A stretch of DNA of 64,000 bases, from the NCBI GenBank assembly GCA_019448385.1, contig JAGTXO010000045.1, forward strand, positions 118,501-182,500, written 5' to 3'. The notes beneath the pieces were generated by a model. It was given only the letters and a program-made list of their open reading frames with translations, ran no database searches and was not told where the DNA came from. This stretch comes from Diacronema lutheri. Lineage: Eukaryota; Haptophyta; Pavlovophyceae; Pavlovales; Pavlovaceae. The translations under genes and the position numbers were made by a program. Each line of letters opens with the position of its first letter. Position 1 is the first letter of the stretch. Shown here piece by piece: positions 10,679 to 27,418 of the stretch.

Positions 10679-11001
10679 GGCGCCGCCGCTTTCTAAAAGG
10701 GTGTAGGGTGTACGGTGTAGGATGCAAACCAAGCCCTCCCCACATTTGGGCCCGACGTCATTCCTTCTTTCGTCACAGCGTCATTCCTTCTCCCCCCTAT
10801 GGGACTTTCATAACCGTACTTATCCTACACCCTACACTATGCAAATACCTAGAGAATAGATACATCCTACACTAAGTAAAGGTACTCGTATGTGAGTAAC
10901 GTCACGGCTTCGAAGAAGGAATGACGTCGGGCCCAAATGTGGGGAGGGCTTGTTTTGCATCCTACACCCTACACCCTACACCCTTTTAGAAAGCGGCGCC
11001 G
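10679..11001. mobile_element. MITE-like foldback element with ~90-bp terminal inverted repeats
   Basis: The left arm (about 10689-10770) and right arm (about 10912-10993) are near-perfect inverted copies, starting CTTTCTAAAAGGGTGTAGGG and ending CCCTTTTAGAAAG. The arms carry TGTAGGG-type heptads (CCCTACA on the other strand) and a GGGCCCGACGTCATTCC segment. GGCGCCG occurs at both outer edges (10679-10685 and 10995-11001) and may be a target-site duplication or an extension of the repeats. The ~140-bp interior is AT-richer than its surroundings and has no ORF. Non-autonomous DNA transposons have this form; the superfamily cannot be told from sequence alone. It lies immediately upstream of the Fanzor-linked gene. 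Confidence 0.8.
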
Positions 11002-11125
11002 AAGGTGGGAGGAAGCCACCCGTATGCGCGCGTTTGAACGTGCGCGGACGGCCGTTGGCTTCGCGCCCTTTCGCCCACGGTTTGCGCGCCAACGGACCAG
11101 TCCTCCGCAGGCGCCGCGCATCGTC

Positions 11126-11404
11126 TCAGAGGCGGTCGGTGTGGTACGCCGCGCGCATCGTCAGCGCCGCGGCGTCGAGCTCGGCGGGCGAGGGCGCGTA
11201 CGTGACGCCGCTCAGCACCTCGTCCGCGCCCGCCCTCGTCGCGCTCGCCGCCTCCGCAGTGCGCGCAGGCGGCTTCGTGACGGCACGCGAGGCCACGCCG
11301 CGCGCTGCAGGTGCCTTCGCGCGCTGCATCGTCTGTCTGCCGGTCCGACGCGCTCTGCTCAGAACGAACGGACGGCACGCCCGACGAGATCTCGTCGCGT
11401 GCAC
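11126..11404 (-). CDS. possible small hypothetical protein
   Basis: A ~92-codon ORF with a basic, transit-like N-terminus and a C-terminal half (GADEVLSGVTYAPSPAELDA and onward, ending YHTDRL) that is less repetitive than frame shadows here. I recognise no family. It is divergent from the decayed ORF that begins at 11417. It could be a short real gene, a terminal exon, or chance. Confidence 0.25.
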   Translation of the reverse strand: MHATRSRRACRPFVLSRARRTGRQTMQRAKAPAARGVASRAVTKPPARTAEAASATRAGADEVLSGVTYAPSPAELDAAALTMRAAYHTDRL

Positions 11405-11416
11405 GCTCGCACAACA

Positions 11417-12535
11417 TGTACCCCCAGAACGTCTCCGAGCTGCTGCCCGACGAGATCTTCGGCGACGAGCTGCTCGTCGACCGGCACTACCGCGTGCGCA
11501 TCCTTCAGCGCGTCGCCCGCCGCCGCGATGCGGCCGAGGCCAACTTTTGGCTCGACGGCGGGCCCGCCGACTCGGTCGTCGGCGCGTGCATGTGCGGCCG
11601 AATCTACGCGCTCAAGTGCATGGGCCGGCTCGTCCGCGGCGCCCGGATCCTCGCGCTGCTACGCAAGAATGTCGCGCTCGCCACGTGTCGCGCGCACCTC
11701 ATGGGCAACATGCTTCAGCGCATCGTCGGCGACAGCTGCGTCGCGCGGCTGCTGCAGCTGGTTGCAGCTCGTTCGCGAGGATCACGACACGCTCAACGCC
11801 GAGCACCAGGCCTTGGAAGCACAGCATGACACCGGCCAAGTCATGCGACGGCATGTGCGCGCGCGCCGACGCGCTCTCCAAGGACCTCGCACGGGCGCAC
11901 GAGCACGCTCACAAGCTCGATGGCTATCTGGTGTAATGCAGCGAGCGCCTCTGTGGGAGTGACTCTTTCAACGGAGCGCTCAAGAGCCTGATCACGCGGT
12001 GCAGCATGAGATCTGCTGGCTCCACGCCGAGATGTCGTCGCTCGTTGCGAGTTCGCCCGAGGCTTACGCGAACGACAGCGAGGCCACCGACTTCAAGGAC
12101 CACGGCGTGTGCGTCGAATTCGATGTCTTCAACCGCGACGGGGTCGAGGGCGCGCCCGTGCCCGCGACCGCGCCCACGAAGGCAGAGCCGGGCATCGAGT
12201 CCGAGTGCATCGCGCCCGCACAGGCAGAGCCGGGCAGCGAGTCCGAAGCGTCGCGCCCGCGCCCGCGCACGCGCCCGCGCCGGCAGAGCCGCGCACCGAG
12301 CCCAAGTGAGCCAACATGCTGTCGAGGCGCTGGTTCCGGCCACCGGCGCATCGAGGCGCTGGCTGCGCAGCACGGCCGTGCGCGACACCCGCAGCTCGGC
12401 CAACGGCAAGTAGCGCGCCGGCGCAGCGCACGGTATGCCGCGGCTAGCTCCGTAGCGAGGTGTCCGACTGGCCGCGCCCTCCACGGGGTGCACGCGCACT
12501 CGGCGCGGTCCGGTCAGTCAGAGGGCCTCAGCTGA
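11417..12535 (+). pseudogene. frame-broken coiled-coil ORF, probably a decayed element copy
   Basis: A protein-like trail runs across several frames: MYPQNVSELLPDEIFGDELL and onward in one frame to about 11760, then a Leu/Gln/His-rich helical stretch (REDHDTLNAEHQALEAQ) in a second, SCDGMCARADALSKDLARAH in a third to a stop at 11936, and MQHEICWLHAEMSSLVASSP from 11999, ending in acidic Pro/Glu repeats. At least two shifts and a stop separate them and no splice sites with the local consensus bridge them. A short duplication (GCAGCTGGTTGCAGCTCG, about 11757) marks the first break. Family unknown. I read it as a degraded gene or repeat-element copy. Confidence 0.45.
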
Positions 12536-12937
12536 TGCCAGTAGCGATCCCCCCCGGAATCCGCCATTCTATTCTACTGGGCGTCAATCACCCAAGCCCT
12601 TCCGGTCGCCCGCATTCCGGGGTCGGACCCTCCGTCGGCCCGGCTCGGGCCCTCCGTCCGCCGCGCCCGCTCGACACCGAATTATACTCAAAATCGGCCG
12701 GTCAGGAGGGGAGTCTCGGTCCTAGGCTCGTCCTAAGCCTCGCCCCGACCCCTCGAGCGCTCATTGGCTGGCTTTTAACCCTTGATTGTACGCCCCGGGT
12801 CGTACTCTCAGCCTTACACTGGCCGGACCAGCCCGGACCGCGCCTTATATAGTTCACGTACGGCCTCAACCGTCTCCCGGCTCTCGCGGCTGCGCATCTA
12901 CCATCACGGCTCGTGACAAGCCACGGGGTTCACCCTG
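12536..12937. other. gene-free stretch downstream of the kinase gene
   Basis: No convincing ORF, tRNA or repeat. It is somewhat less GC-rich than its neighbours and contains a CATTGG (inverted CCAAT) at about 12762 and a TTATATAG motif at about 12844. It probably holds the 3' region of the minus-strand kinase and possibly a promoter facing an unannotated transcript. Confidence 0.5.
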
Positions 12938-14737
12938 TCACCCCGTCACACCGTCACGCCGCATGGACATCCGGCCGAGCATGCCAAAGCCCGGCCCGCG
13001 CGAGGCGTTGGCGCCCTCGGGCAGCAGCTCGCAGCGCAGCAGCTCAGTGACGAGCTCAGCGGCGGCCGGCCGTGCGGCTGGCTCGACGGCGAGGCACCGG
13101 CGCGCGAGCGCGACGAGCGCCGTGAGAAGCGGCGACCGCACGATGCGCGGTGTGGCGAGCGCGGCCTCGGGCACGGGGAGCGCGCCCTGTGCGACCGCCG
13201 CCTCAAGCTGCGCAAAGTCGAGCGTCTCGTGCGGCGGCGCGAGCGTCAGAATCTCGAGCGCGGTCACGCCCCACGCCCACACATCGGCGGGCGGACCGTG
13301 CTGCTCGAATGCCCAGATTTCGGGCGGGAGGTGCGTGTGCGTGCCCTTGAACGACGAGATCGGCCCCGCCGCCGCCTCGGCGACGTCAAAGTCGGCGAGG
13401 CGCACGCGCGGCGGCGGCCGGTGCGGGTGCGGTGCCGGCTCGCCGCCCGCGCGGCGGCCGGCAGTTTGGCCAGGCTGGAGCTCGACGAAAAGGTTGGCCG
13501 GCTTGAAGTCGTGGTGGATGATCGGCGTGTCCGCGCCGTGCAGCGCGAGCAGCGCGCGCGCCCCATCCGCGATGAAGGACAAGCACTCGCGCGGTCGCAG
13601 CTGCCGCGCGCCTCTCACCGTTCCGGACGCCGTCCCGGACGCGCGCCGCTCGTCGAGCAACTGGGCGAGCGTGGCGCCCATCGGTTCGAGCAACAGCACG
13701 AGCGTGCGCACGGTGCCGCCGCCGGTGCTCGCGGTGTTCGAGCAGCCGTGTGCGTGCATCACCGCGCCCGCGCTGCCGGCGGCGGTGCCGCCGGCGGGGG
13801 CGGCGGGGGTGGCGGCGGGGGCGGCGCTGGCGCGGAGGATCGGGAACGCGGCGAGCAGGCCGCTTGCGCAGTCGATAGGTCCAGCGCCACCACCGCCGCC
13901 GCCGTCGTCGCGAGCGGAGGTCCTAGCGGTGGCCGCGTCCGCCGCCGCGCGCGCCGCGAGCGCGCCGCGCACCGCCGCGCTGTCTGCCGAATCCGCCGCG
14001 CCACGGAATGGCACGATGGCGCCGTGCGGCCTCACGCGCGCGTGGAGGCACATCTCAAGCTCGAGCGAGTCGGCGTGCTCGGCGATGTGGATGGGTGCGT
14101 CGGACGCGACGCGCACCACCTTGGCCACCAGCTCCACCTCCGGCCCGCCGTCCGGCGGTCGCGCGCGCGCGAGCTCGATCGCGGCGCCCGAGCCGCCCGC
14201 CTTGGCGATCGGCACGCCGCTGAGCGTCACGTGCTCGAGGCGCGTGACGAGCGCGCGCGCGCGCGGCGGCGTCCAGTGCGCGCGAGCGGTGCCCATGCGC
14301 CCGCGCGCTTCAAGGCGCGCGCGCGCCACCTCGGCGAGCAGCGCACGCGCGTCGACCGCGCGCGAGCTCGCCCCCCCGGTTCTGCCGCCGCCGCCGCCAC
14401 TCTCGCGCGCGGCGAGGAGGCCGTCGACGAGCTCGGCAAGCTGCGCGGAGACGGCATGCTCGGCGTGGTACCGCGCCAGCTCGACGCCCTCCCGGCTCGA
14501 CGTGTACGCCTCGACGAGCGCGGGCGGCGAGTCGACGGACCCGTCGAGCCGCCACAGCGCAAACGCGAGCGGGTCGGCGGGCATCTCGCGCGCGATGGCC
14601 ACGGCGAGCGCCGCGATGAGCTCGTGCGCGCCCGCCGCTTCGAGCGCGCGCCACTGCGCCGCGTGCGAACCGGGCAGCGCGACGGGCATCGTCGCGGCGG
14701 GCTTGCGAGAATCAGCGGTGGAACAGCCTGAGCCCAT
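12938..14737 (-). CDS. putatively N-myristoylated protein kinase
   Basis: Eukaryotic-type protein kinase of about 599 aa. The chosen Met (14737) gives MGSGCSTAD, a classic N-myristoylation signal followed by a palmitoylatable Cys; a Met 19 codons upstream would bury it. The first ~200 residues are helical and unknown. Kinase signatures: ELVAKVV with the ATP-binding Lys, catalytic loop IIHHDFKPANLF (HHD in place of HRD, but Asp, Lys and Asn kept), LADFDVAE in place of DFG, LPPEIWAF for APE, and DVWAWGVTALEIL (helix F). A long Gly/Ala insert separates the N-lobe from the hinge. It is probably catalytically competent, with altered HRD and DFG motifs. It is divergent from the LRR-phosphatase gene 106 bp away, which suggests co-expression. 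Confidence 0.85.
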   Translation of the reverse strand: MGSGCSTADSRKPAATMPVALPGSHAAQWRALEAAGAHELIAALAVAIAREMPADPLAFALWRLDGSVDSPPALVEAYTSSREGVELARYHAEHAVSAQLAELVDGLLAARESGGGGGRTGGASSRAVDARALLAEVARARLEARGRMGTARAHWTPPRARALVTRLEHVTLSGVPIAKAGGSGAAIELARARPPDGGPEVELVAKVVRVASDAPIHIAEHADSLELEMCLHARVRPHGAIVPFRGAADSADSAAVRGALAARAAADAATARTSARDDGGGGGGAGPIDCASGLLAAFPILRASAAPAATPAAPAGGTAAGSAGAVMHAHGCSNTASTGGGTVRTLVLLLEPMGATLAQLLDERRASGTASGTVRGARQLRPRECLSFIADGARALLALHGADTPIIHHDFKPANLFVELQPGQTAGRRAGGEPAPHPHRPPPRVRLADFDVAEAAAGPISSFKGTHTHLPPEIWAFEQHGPPADVWAWGVTALEILTLAPPHETLDFAQLEAAVAQGALPVPEAALATPRIVRSPLLTALVALARRCLAVEPAARPAAAELVTELLRCELLPEGANASRGPGFGMLGRMSMRRDGVTG

Positions 14738-14843
14738 GAAACGCGGCCCTTTTGCCTTCTCACCAATATGGGTACAGGCGAGGCGCATACACATACAGGC
14801 GAGGTGAGTAGTTGAAGCTCAATTTTCAAAAACACTTCCGACC
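14738..14843. promoter_or_regulatory. bidirectional promoter between kinase and phosphatase genes
   Basis: Only 106 bp separate the two divergent start codons. The gap holds a CCAAT motif (about 14763) and two direct copies of TACAGGCGAGG (14773-14783 and 14794-14804). Shared control is inferred from the spacing. Confidence 0.5.
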
Positions 14844-20086
<5,243 letters not shown>

Positions 20087-20308
20087 CAAAGTGACGAACT
20101 CCGGGTGCGACCATTGCACTGTCCGGGTCGTACTGTCGCCCGCTGTAGAATCCTTTTTACCCATTCATGGGACCCACTCGCCGGCATCGTAGCAGCCCAA
20201 TAGCCCAAATAGTCACAACGCGTTCGCCGTTTGGGTGCCGACCACGAACAGGGGAGGGGAAAGGAGGGGAGGGGAGAGGGGCAGGACCCCGAGGCCGTTG
20301 CCTCGCGG

Positions 20309-21516
20309 ATGCGCCGCAACGGCTTCCAGTGGCCGCTCGACCCGCAGCAGGTGTCGTCGTGGGTGCTATTTGTCGCCTTTGTCGCGCTCACCGCCGCCGC
20401 CGTCGTGCCCATCCTGCCCAGCCGCGGCGCGTGGGCGTTTGCCGCCGTGTACGCGTCGCTCGCGCTCGCGACGCTGCTCGTCGCCGCGCACACGACGGCG
20501 TCGAACGCGATCGACGAGTGCGTGCTCGGCACGCTCGAGCCGAACACCTTCACGCTCGCCACGCCGGCCGGTGCCGGCCGCGAGGCACGCCCGAGCCGTC
20601 GCATCTTCTCGCTGTGGATAGATGCGACCGTGAAGCCGTGGGCCGCTGCGCCGACGCCCGTGCCGAGCGCGCCCACGCCCGATCAGCCGTCGAGCGAGGA
20701 GCTGTCGTACTGCTACCTGTGCCAGGTGGGCGTGAAGCGCCGCTCGAAGCATTGCAAGACGTGCCGCAAGTGCGTCGACCAGTTTGACCACCATTGCGTG
20801 TGGCTGAATGTGCGCGCGCGTCCCGTCTGCCTCGCTAGTGATCGGCGTCCCTGTCCCGAGGCACTGCCCATCGCGAGCGAGCGCGACCGTTGCGCGCAGC
20901 GCGCGCGCAGTGCGATGCGGCGCGCAGCGTGCGCGGTCCGGCTGGGAGCTCTGCGCGCCGCACACTCGGTTGACGGCACGCCGCCGCCGCGCGCCCTGCG
21001 CTTGTTGCCCTGGCCGCGCGTGTGCGCCGCAGAACTGCGTGGGCGTGCGTAACTACCCCGCCTTCATCGTCACGATCAGCGTCGCCTGCGCGCTCCTCAC
21101 AGCGCAGCTCGGTGGCGCGCTCGCGGCGCTGGGCATCGCGGCTTCAAACGACCGCGTGTCGGGCTGGCCGGCGGCGCTGGCCCGCCTCGAGCGGCGGCTT
21201 GGCCCGGCGGCAGTTGGAAGTCGAACCGCCCACGTCTCATTGATTGGTTCGCTGCGCTCGCCGCCGCCCGCCCCGTCTCGCGCGCGCGCGCCGACGCGCT
21301 GCGCACGCCGTGCGGCACGGCGTCGCGCGCGCCGCCACCGCGCGGCGTGCGCTCACCCGCCCGCCGCTGCGCGCCGCGCGTGCGCCGTGTCGACGTGCAG
21401 CGGTGCTGGTGCTTCTCAGTGTGCCCACTTGGCTCCTCGTCGCCCAACTGTGCGCTTTTCACGCCCACCTGCGCAAGGAGGGGCTCACGACGTGAGTGGA
21501 CCCGCCCGCGCCCGTC

Positions 21517-21578
<62 letters not shown>

Positions 21579-22254
21579 TGCGCTGTCCTGCGCGGCATGT
21601 GCAAGCCGCGTGGCTTCGTCTCCCGCGGTGCATGCGAGCTGGTCTGCTGCGCACGGCCGCCCCTTCCTGCCACCCCTCACCACCTCACCAAAGCAGACAC
21701 GCACGCACACGCGCACACACACACTCGCGCGCGCGTCTTCCTTGACATGTCTCCTTCCCCTCCCTCCCTTTTCCCGCCACACCAGTTACGACTATGTGCT
21801 ACGCGAGCAGATGCGTAGCAACGAACGGGGCGCCGCAGCGGAGCCACGGCAGCCATTGCGCAGACTGCGCGCCGTGCTGTGCGGCAAGCGCCATGCGCGC
21901 GGCAGCGGCGCGCTGCCCAACGCGCGCGGCAGTGGCGCGAATGCAGGCGCAGGCGGCAGCGGCACGAGCGGAGCACCGGGCGGGGGCGGCCGAAGCGGCG
22001 TGCCAGCCGGCAGCGCGCGAGCCGACGTTGAATTCGCCGGCGTGGGCTCCAGTTCGACGCGGGGCGCAAGCACCGCGGACGGCGACGCGGACGCCGGTAA
22101 GGGCGGCGCGGCCGACATGTCGGCCGTCGCGCGGCCGGCCACACCGGCGGCCGGCGGCGTGCCGAGAGCAGCGCGGGGCGACAGTCCGGCCGGCGCCTGC
22201 GGCGGTGACGGCGGGCGAGGGGCGCAGCCGCCGCCCATACCGACGTCCGCGTAA
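20309..22254 (+). CDS. DHHC-type protein S-acyltransferase (palmitoyltransferase)
   Basis: Membrane enzyme that attaches palmitate to Cys residues. Exons: 20309-20809, 21033-21246 (end least certain), 21401-21491 and 21786-22254. Exon 1 gives two N-terminal membrane segments ([16 protein letters not shown] and a following hydrophobic run) and the zinc-binding Cys-rich domain with [15 protein letters not shown] and the catalytic DHHCVWLN. Exon 2 continues [11 protein letters not shown] exactly as in the family and adds a third membrane segment. Exon 3 adds a fourth ([14 protein letters not shown]), then [12 protein letters not shown] (the TTxE-like region) spans exons 3/4. The C-terminal ~150 residues are Gly/Ala-rich and disordered. 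Intron 3 contains a GCGCCC hexamer array (21500-21580). Confidence 0.88.
21500..21582 (+). repeat. GCGCCC hexanucleotide array in the DHHC gene intron
   Basis: About 13 tandem copies of a CCCGCG/GCGCCC hexamer directly after the exon 3 donor (GTGAGT). It keeps all frames open and creates false ORFs on both strands. Confidence 0.85.
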
Positions 22255-22350
22255 TTTGTCGGGTGTGTGTGCCCAGTCGAGGCGGCCTGAATTGATTGAA
22301 CTCAGCCCATGAGGAGCTCCGGTTTCACGTGGACACTGACCAGAAACTCT

Positions 22351-22364
22351 CAGTGTCGACACTG
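22351..22364. promoter_or_regulatory. 14-bp perfect palindrome upstream of SerRS
   Basis: CAGTGTCGACACTG lies ~43 bp before the SerRS start, near other CACTG half-sites. It may be a dimeric transcription-factor site; this is inference from symmetry and position. Confidence 0.35.
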
Positions 22365-22406
22365 GGCACAGTTCATCATTGAACGCGCATTACGCGGCCA
22401 CGGCCA

Positions 22407-24066
<1,660 letters not shown>

Positions 24067-24102
24067 GCACAATGGCCCCCTCATTCAGGCCCTCACCCAC
24101 CG

Positions 24103-25095
24103 CTAGTCGAGATCGGACGGTTGGTCCATGGGCGAGATGACGTCAGGCGGGGTGGGCACGCTCGTCTCCTCGAAAGAGGCGGGCGCGATCCGCTCAAGAA
24201 CCTCCGCAGCGCCGGTCTCGTCGCGGATGACGAGCAGGTCGTCGTCAAGGTAGGTGAGCATGAGCGAACGGCTCAGCTGCAGCCCGCCGGGCATCGCCAC
24301 CTGCGTGCGACGGGTGAGAGCGGCAGGGGCGGGTGGGCGCGAGCCTGCCGCGCGCGCGCGTCGCGCCGGGTGCGTGCGCGCGCAGGCGCCGCACCGTGCG
24401 GTCGAAGATGCTCGCCTCGACGTACGTCTCGCGCAGGCGCGAGTCGGACTCGGAGGAGAGCGCCGAGCGCAGCGTGAAGCTGAACGGGTTGTTGAACACC
24501 GCACCGGCGAGCGTGCCCTCCGCGCTCGGCGCGCCCGAGGCGCCGCCCTCAAACGTAACAGTCAGCCGGTCGACGCTGCACGCGCCGGCCGCGAAGGGCG
24601 GCAGCTTGTCGATGACCTGCAGGAGGAGGCCGGGCTTGAGCCCACCCGCGTACAGCATGAGCGCCAGCTCGCGCGTCGGCGAGTCGATGATGCCCGGCCC
24701 GAAGAAGGCGGGGAACTTGACGGCCCACGTCCCGTCGAGCTTTGCCGAGCGCGCGGGCGCGGGCGTCGGGTTGGTCTTCTCGAGCTCGAGGACGAGCTCG
24801 GCGATGGCGCTCTGCACCATGCGAAGAGGTGCCAACCAGGCGCGGCGCAGCATGGTGGGTGCGCGCGGGGAAGGGAAACGCGCCGCAGCGCGCGCGCGCG
24901 GCGCGCGTGGCGCACGCGCACCTGCTGGCGCGGCGTGTCGGTGAGCGGGACGCCGAGGCTCATGAGCGACTCCTTGGCATCAGCGACGATCAATGCGCGC
25001 GGCGCGACCGCCGAGCGCGACACGCGCACCGACGCGGCGCGCGGCCCCGGCGCCACGGCCGACGCGGCGAGCGCATACGCAAGGAGAATCGCCAT
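24103..25095 (-). CDS. PAP/fibrillin (plastid lipid-associated) protein
   Basis: Plastid fibrillin-type lipid-binding protein. Three exons on the minus strand: 25095-24922, 24811-24395 and 24300-24103, all phase 0 with GTGCGC or GTGCGG donors. Exon 1 encodes a hydrophobic signal (MAILLAYALAASAVAP) and an Arg/Ser-rich transit region, the bipartite form used in secondary plastids. The mature part has the family pattern: LDGTWAVKF at the start of the barrel, GLLLQVIDKL, an FNNPFSFTLRS segment, and the final YLDDDLLVIRDETG strand. Length ~262 aa is usual. It is divergent from the sulfotransferase gene with only 82 bp between starts. Confidence 0.85.
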
Positions 25096-25177
25096 GGCAG
25101 TCTCTGTGCTGCTCGCCGCGGGGGCTCGCCGCTGACGGGCGCCCACATTCAAAGTAGACCAGGTCGTAAACGGCGCC
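25096..25177. promoter_or_regulatory. short divergent promoter, fibrillin / TPR-sulfotransferase
   Basis: 82 bp between two divergent start codons. It contains CATTCAAAGTAGACC, AT-richer than the flanks, but no clear TATA box. Confidence 0.4.
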
Positions 25178-27295
25178 ATGGGCGGCGCCTTTCGGGCGCT
25201 CGGCATCGCACTCGTGCTGCTCGCCGCGGGGGCGGGGGGCGACGTGGTGTCCGAGATTGCGGCGGAGGCCAAGTGCATCCACGTTGACACGCTCCTTGAT
25301 CAGTATGGGCCGGACGGGCTGCCTGCCGCCGAAGGCCTCCTGCGCGAAGCGCTCGCGATCGACCCGCACTCGCGCGCGCGCGAGATGCTCCGCGCGCTCG
25401 TCGCGATCGTGCGCGAGCACGGCGGGTCGGTGTCGCCGGCGACGGAGGCGCTCCTCGCGAGCCCCGCCGTTCCGCGCGGGCCACCCATCTTCGAGCACGT
25501 CCAGCAGCCGGAGCACCGCGAGCCGCCGACGCTGGCGCCACCGCCGCCGCCGCCGCGGCAGCAGCCGCCGCGTGCGCGCGCGCCCGACGTCACCGACCCG
25601 TCGGCGCTGAGCTCGAGCGTGCCGATTGGCGACGCCGCTCACACGCGCGCCATCGCGCTCATCAAGCAGGCCGTCGAGCTGCAGACGCGCGACAGCGACT
25701 CATACTCCAACACGCCGCATGTGATCGCCCTCTACCGCGAGGCGCTGGCGCTCCTGCCGCCCGATGCCGAGGCGCACGGCGGCGACGTGATCGGCTCGGT
25801 GCTGGACAACCTCGGGATTGCGTTGCGCGCCATCGACCGCGTCGACGAGGCCATCGTCGAGCAGCGCCGCGCCGTCGCCGCCAACCCGAACGAGCCGCGC
25901 CATCGAATGAATTTGGCGGGAACGCTGTATATGCGAGGCGATAGCGATGGTGCAGCCGAGCAGTGCCGCGCGGCGCTGGCGCTCAACCCGATGCACGCCA
26001 AGGCGCTCAACATCCTCAACTCGGTGCAGCCGATCACCGACGCATCCGACGAGCGCCTCACCCTCCTCATGCGGCACGCGGCCGCAACGGACGAGCTCTC
26101 TGCCGAGGAGCGCACGCTCACGCACTTTGACCTTTTTCGCGCGCTCGACAAGCTCAAGCGGTACGACGAGGCGTGGCTGCACCTCGAGTGGGGCAACGCG
26201 CTCGCTCTCGAGGACATGGCCGCGCGCGGGCCCGTCCCCGGAGACCACGAGCTGCGCGACGTGTACCGCCGAATCGCCGCCGCGTTCGACGCGCGCGCGC
26301 TCGCCGCGCTCGTCGACGGCGCGGCGGCGGCGGCGCGCGCGGCGGACGGCGCGGCGGCGGCGGCGGCGCGCGCGCTCGATAAGGGCGGGCCGATCTTCAT
26401 CGTCGGCGCGTATCGCTCCGGGTCGACGCTTATTGAGCAGATCCTCGCGTCGCACTCGAATGTCCACGGCGCGGGCGAGAACACGGCGCTCCCGCCCGTG
26501 CTCGGCGCGTTCCAGGCGCAGCTCGCACGCGCGCACGGCGTGGTGTTTCCCGAGGGCTTTGTCGCGCTCGCCACCGCGCGCAACGAGCCCGTCCTCTTCG
26601 AGCGCATCGGCGCCGAGTACGTGCGCAAGACGCGCGCGTCGGCGCAAGTGTCGCGCTCGCACAAGCCGCGTTGGACGGACAAGAACCTGGGCAACGTGCG
26701 CAACGTGGGCGTGATCGTCGCGGGGATGCCAACGGCGCGTATCGTGCACACGGTCCGTTCGGCCGCGGCCACGTGCTTCTCCATGCTCTCTCAGCACTTC
26801 ACGCAGGGCGGCGCGAGCGGACGCTTCTTCACGTGCTCGCAGACGTCGCTCGTCGCGCACTACGCGGCGACGGACGAGCTGATGCGGCACTGGGACCGGA
26901 GCGTTCCGGCGGGGCGGATGCTCACCGTCCACTACGAGGAGCTGGTCGGCGAGCAGGAGCGCGTGTCTCGTCGCGTCGTGCAGTTCGTGGGCTTGGAGTG
27001 GGAGGATGGCTGCATGCGCTTCCACGCGCAGCAGCGCGCGGTGGCGACGGCGTCACTCTCGCAGGTGCGCAGGCCGATGTACAACTCGTCGCTCGACGCG
27101 TGGCGGCGGTACGAGGCGCGCCTTGCGCCACTCCTCGCCGGGCTGAGCGCCGCTGTGAGAGAGGATCGGCCATGGCGGACCGCGCGATGGCCGGATCAGC
27201 CGAGCGTCGACGAGTGGGCGGCGATGGGCTACGCGTACGCGGACGGTGCCACGGACGGCGCGGGCGACGGCGCGGCCGGCGCGGCGGTGGCGTGA
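25178..27295 (+). CDS. TPR-sulfotransferase, Golgi or secretory
   Basis: Transfers sulfate from PAPS to an unknown acceptor. Single exon, 705 aa. N-terminal signal sequence MGGAFRALGIALVLLAAGAGG. A Pro-rich stretch follows (~110-135), then TPR-like helices (~140-290: DNLGIALRAIDRVDEAIVEQ, YMRGDSDGAAEQCRAALALN). The sulfotransferase domain starts near residue 405 with the PAPS-binding loop IFIVGAYRSGSTLIEQILAS, then HGAGENTALPP, and the 3'-phosphate site around IVHTVRSAAATCFSMLSQHF. TPR-sulfotransferase fusions with RSGTTL(I/V)EQIL loops are common in bacteria and marine algae. The gene is followed 123 bp later by ATG101 in the same direction. Confidence 0.87.
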   Translation: MGGAFRALGIALVLLAAGAGGDVVSEIAAEAKCIHVDTLLDQYGPDGLPAAEGLLREALAIDPHSRAREMLRALVAIVREHGGSVSPATEALLASPAVPRGPPIFEHVQQPEHREPPTLAPPPPPPRQQPPRARAPDVTDPSALSSSVPIGDAAHTRAIALIKQAVELQTRDSDSYSNTPHVIALYREALALLPPDAEAHGGDVIGSVLDNLGIALRAIDRVDEAIVEQRRAVAANPNEPRHRMNLAGTLYMRGDSDGAAEQCRAALALNPMHAKALNILNSVQPITDASDERLTLLMRHAAATDELSAEERTLTHFDLFRALDKLKRYDEAWLHLEWGNALALEDMAARGPVPGDHELRDVYRRIAAAFDARALAALVDGAAAAARAADGAAAAAARALDKGGPIFIVGAYRSGSTLIEQILASHSNVHGAGENTALPPVLGAFQAQLARAHGVVFPEGFVALATARNEPVLFERIGAEYVRKTRASAQVSRSHKPRWTDKNLGNVRNVGVIVAGMPTARIVHTVRSAAATCFSMLSQHFTQGGASGRFFTCSQTSLVAHYAATDELMRHWDRSVPAGRMLTVHYEELVGEQERVSRRVVQFVGLEWEDGCMRFHAQQRAVATASLSQVRRPMYNSSLDAWRRYEARLAPLLAGLSAAVREDRPWRTARWPDQPSVDEWAAMGYAYADGATDGAGDGAAGAAVA

Positions 27296-27418
27296 GCGCG
27301 CCCATGACGCCCGGGTCTGAGTTGCAACCGCGACTGTGACTCAACTGGACGAAACCGGCGGGGGTCCGAACCGAAGTGGCACGGACGGTGGAGGTGGAGG
27401 TGGGCACGGCGCCGGCGC

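Noticed and set aside
10689-10993. Interstitial telomere sequence (TGTAGGG heptads)
   Set aside because: Only three to four imperfect units per arm, in inverted orientation as part of transposon ends; no long uniform array.
21190-21260. Possible tRNA (T-loop-like GGTTCGACTTCC on the minus strand)
   Set aside because: No acceptor stem or D/anticodon arms can be drawn around it, and it lies at a DHHC gene exon end.
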